This document shows, in pieces, positions 5,403-5,490 of a stretch of 5,490 nucleotides of DNA. The notes under the pieces were generated by a model, which saw only the letters and a list, made by a program, of their open reading frames with translations, had not been told where the DNA came from and did not search any database. The DNA lies in contig DUGS01000180.1 in assembly GCA_013331265.1 (NCBI GenBank), forward strand, positions 24,636 through 30,125, given 5' to 3'. The position numbers and the translations under genes are program-made. The stretch comes from Methanosarcina sp. GTDB lineage: Archaea; Halobacteriota; Methanosarcinia; Methanosarcinales; Methanosarcinaceae. Numbering within the stretch: the first letter of the stretch is position 1; every line of letters begins with the position of its first letter.

Positions 5403-5490
5403 ATCAACACTTCCTACATATTGAACTCATCTGAACTTGATTTAATTTCATTATTGGCACCAAATTTCTTTTAGGTGTTAGTAAATATTT
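5403..5490 (-). promoter_or_regulatory. ppa: Upstream region of ppa with candidate TATA box
   Basis: This AT-rich stretch has no gene. Read on the - strand, AAATATTTA at 5490-5482 resembles an archaeal TATA box and would place the start of transcription near 5460, leaving a leader of about 55-60 nt. The match is at the window edge and no BRE can be judged, so this is weak. AGGA at 5415-5412 is the probable ribosome-binding core for the GTG start. Confidence 0.3.

Noticed and set aside
1..5490. Mobile elements, CRISPR arrays or att sites beside the tRNA
   Set aside because: No transposase, integrase, regularly spaced repeats or terminal inverted repeats are visible; the partial pylT-like fragments are too short for an att site and no integrase is nearby.

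Overview
The window carries a complete pyrrolysine (Pyl, 22nd amino acid) cassette of the Methanosarcina type: pylT-pylS-pylB-pylC-pylD, all on the + strand, followed by a convergent gene for a family I inorganic pyrophosphatase. The organism is most likely a methylamine-using methanogenic archaeon of the genus Methanosarcina. Reasons: PylRS is one fused protein (N-terminal tRNA-binding domain + linker + catalytic domain, whereas bacteria carry a split pylSn/pylSc); the tRNA-Pyl sequence is typical; ribosome-binding sites are of the archaeal GGTG(A) type; and all four proteins look like their Methanosarcina homologues end to end. I do not assign a species.

Layout: tRNA-Pyl (5-76); a structured 225-nt leader with a hairpin plus T-run, a 35-nt imperfect dyad, a second dyad, tRNA-Pyl-like sequence fragments and a hairpin over the pylS ribosome-binding site (77-301); pylS (302-1582); a 168-nt spacer with short tandem repeats; pylB (TTG start, UAG stop, 1751-2803); pylC one base later, probably from a CTG start (2805-3896); pylD (3939-4718); a terminator region (4719-4904); ppa on the - strand (4905-5402); the ppa upstream region (5403-5490).

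How it works together (established for this family): PylB rearranges L-lysine to 3-methyl-D-ornithine, PylC ligates that to the epsilon-amine of a second lysine, PylD oxidises the product so that it cyclises to pyrrolysine, and PylS charges tRNA-Pyl(CUA), which reads UAG, for example in methylamine methyltransferases. Pyrophosphatase removes PPi made by aminoacylation and many other reactions; its adjacency need not mean a dedicated role.

The system itself is known. The points most worth a second look are: (1) pylB ends in UAG, the codon this operon decodes, with a 14-codon in-frame tail to the next stop that runs across the pylC start; (2) the pylS leader repeats pieces of tRNA-Pyl and hides the pylS ribosome-binding site in a small hairpin, which could mean autoregulation; (3) a long dyad lies between pylT and pylS; (4) pylB and pylC use weak, non-ATG starts.
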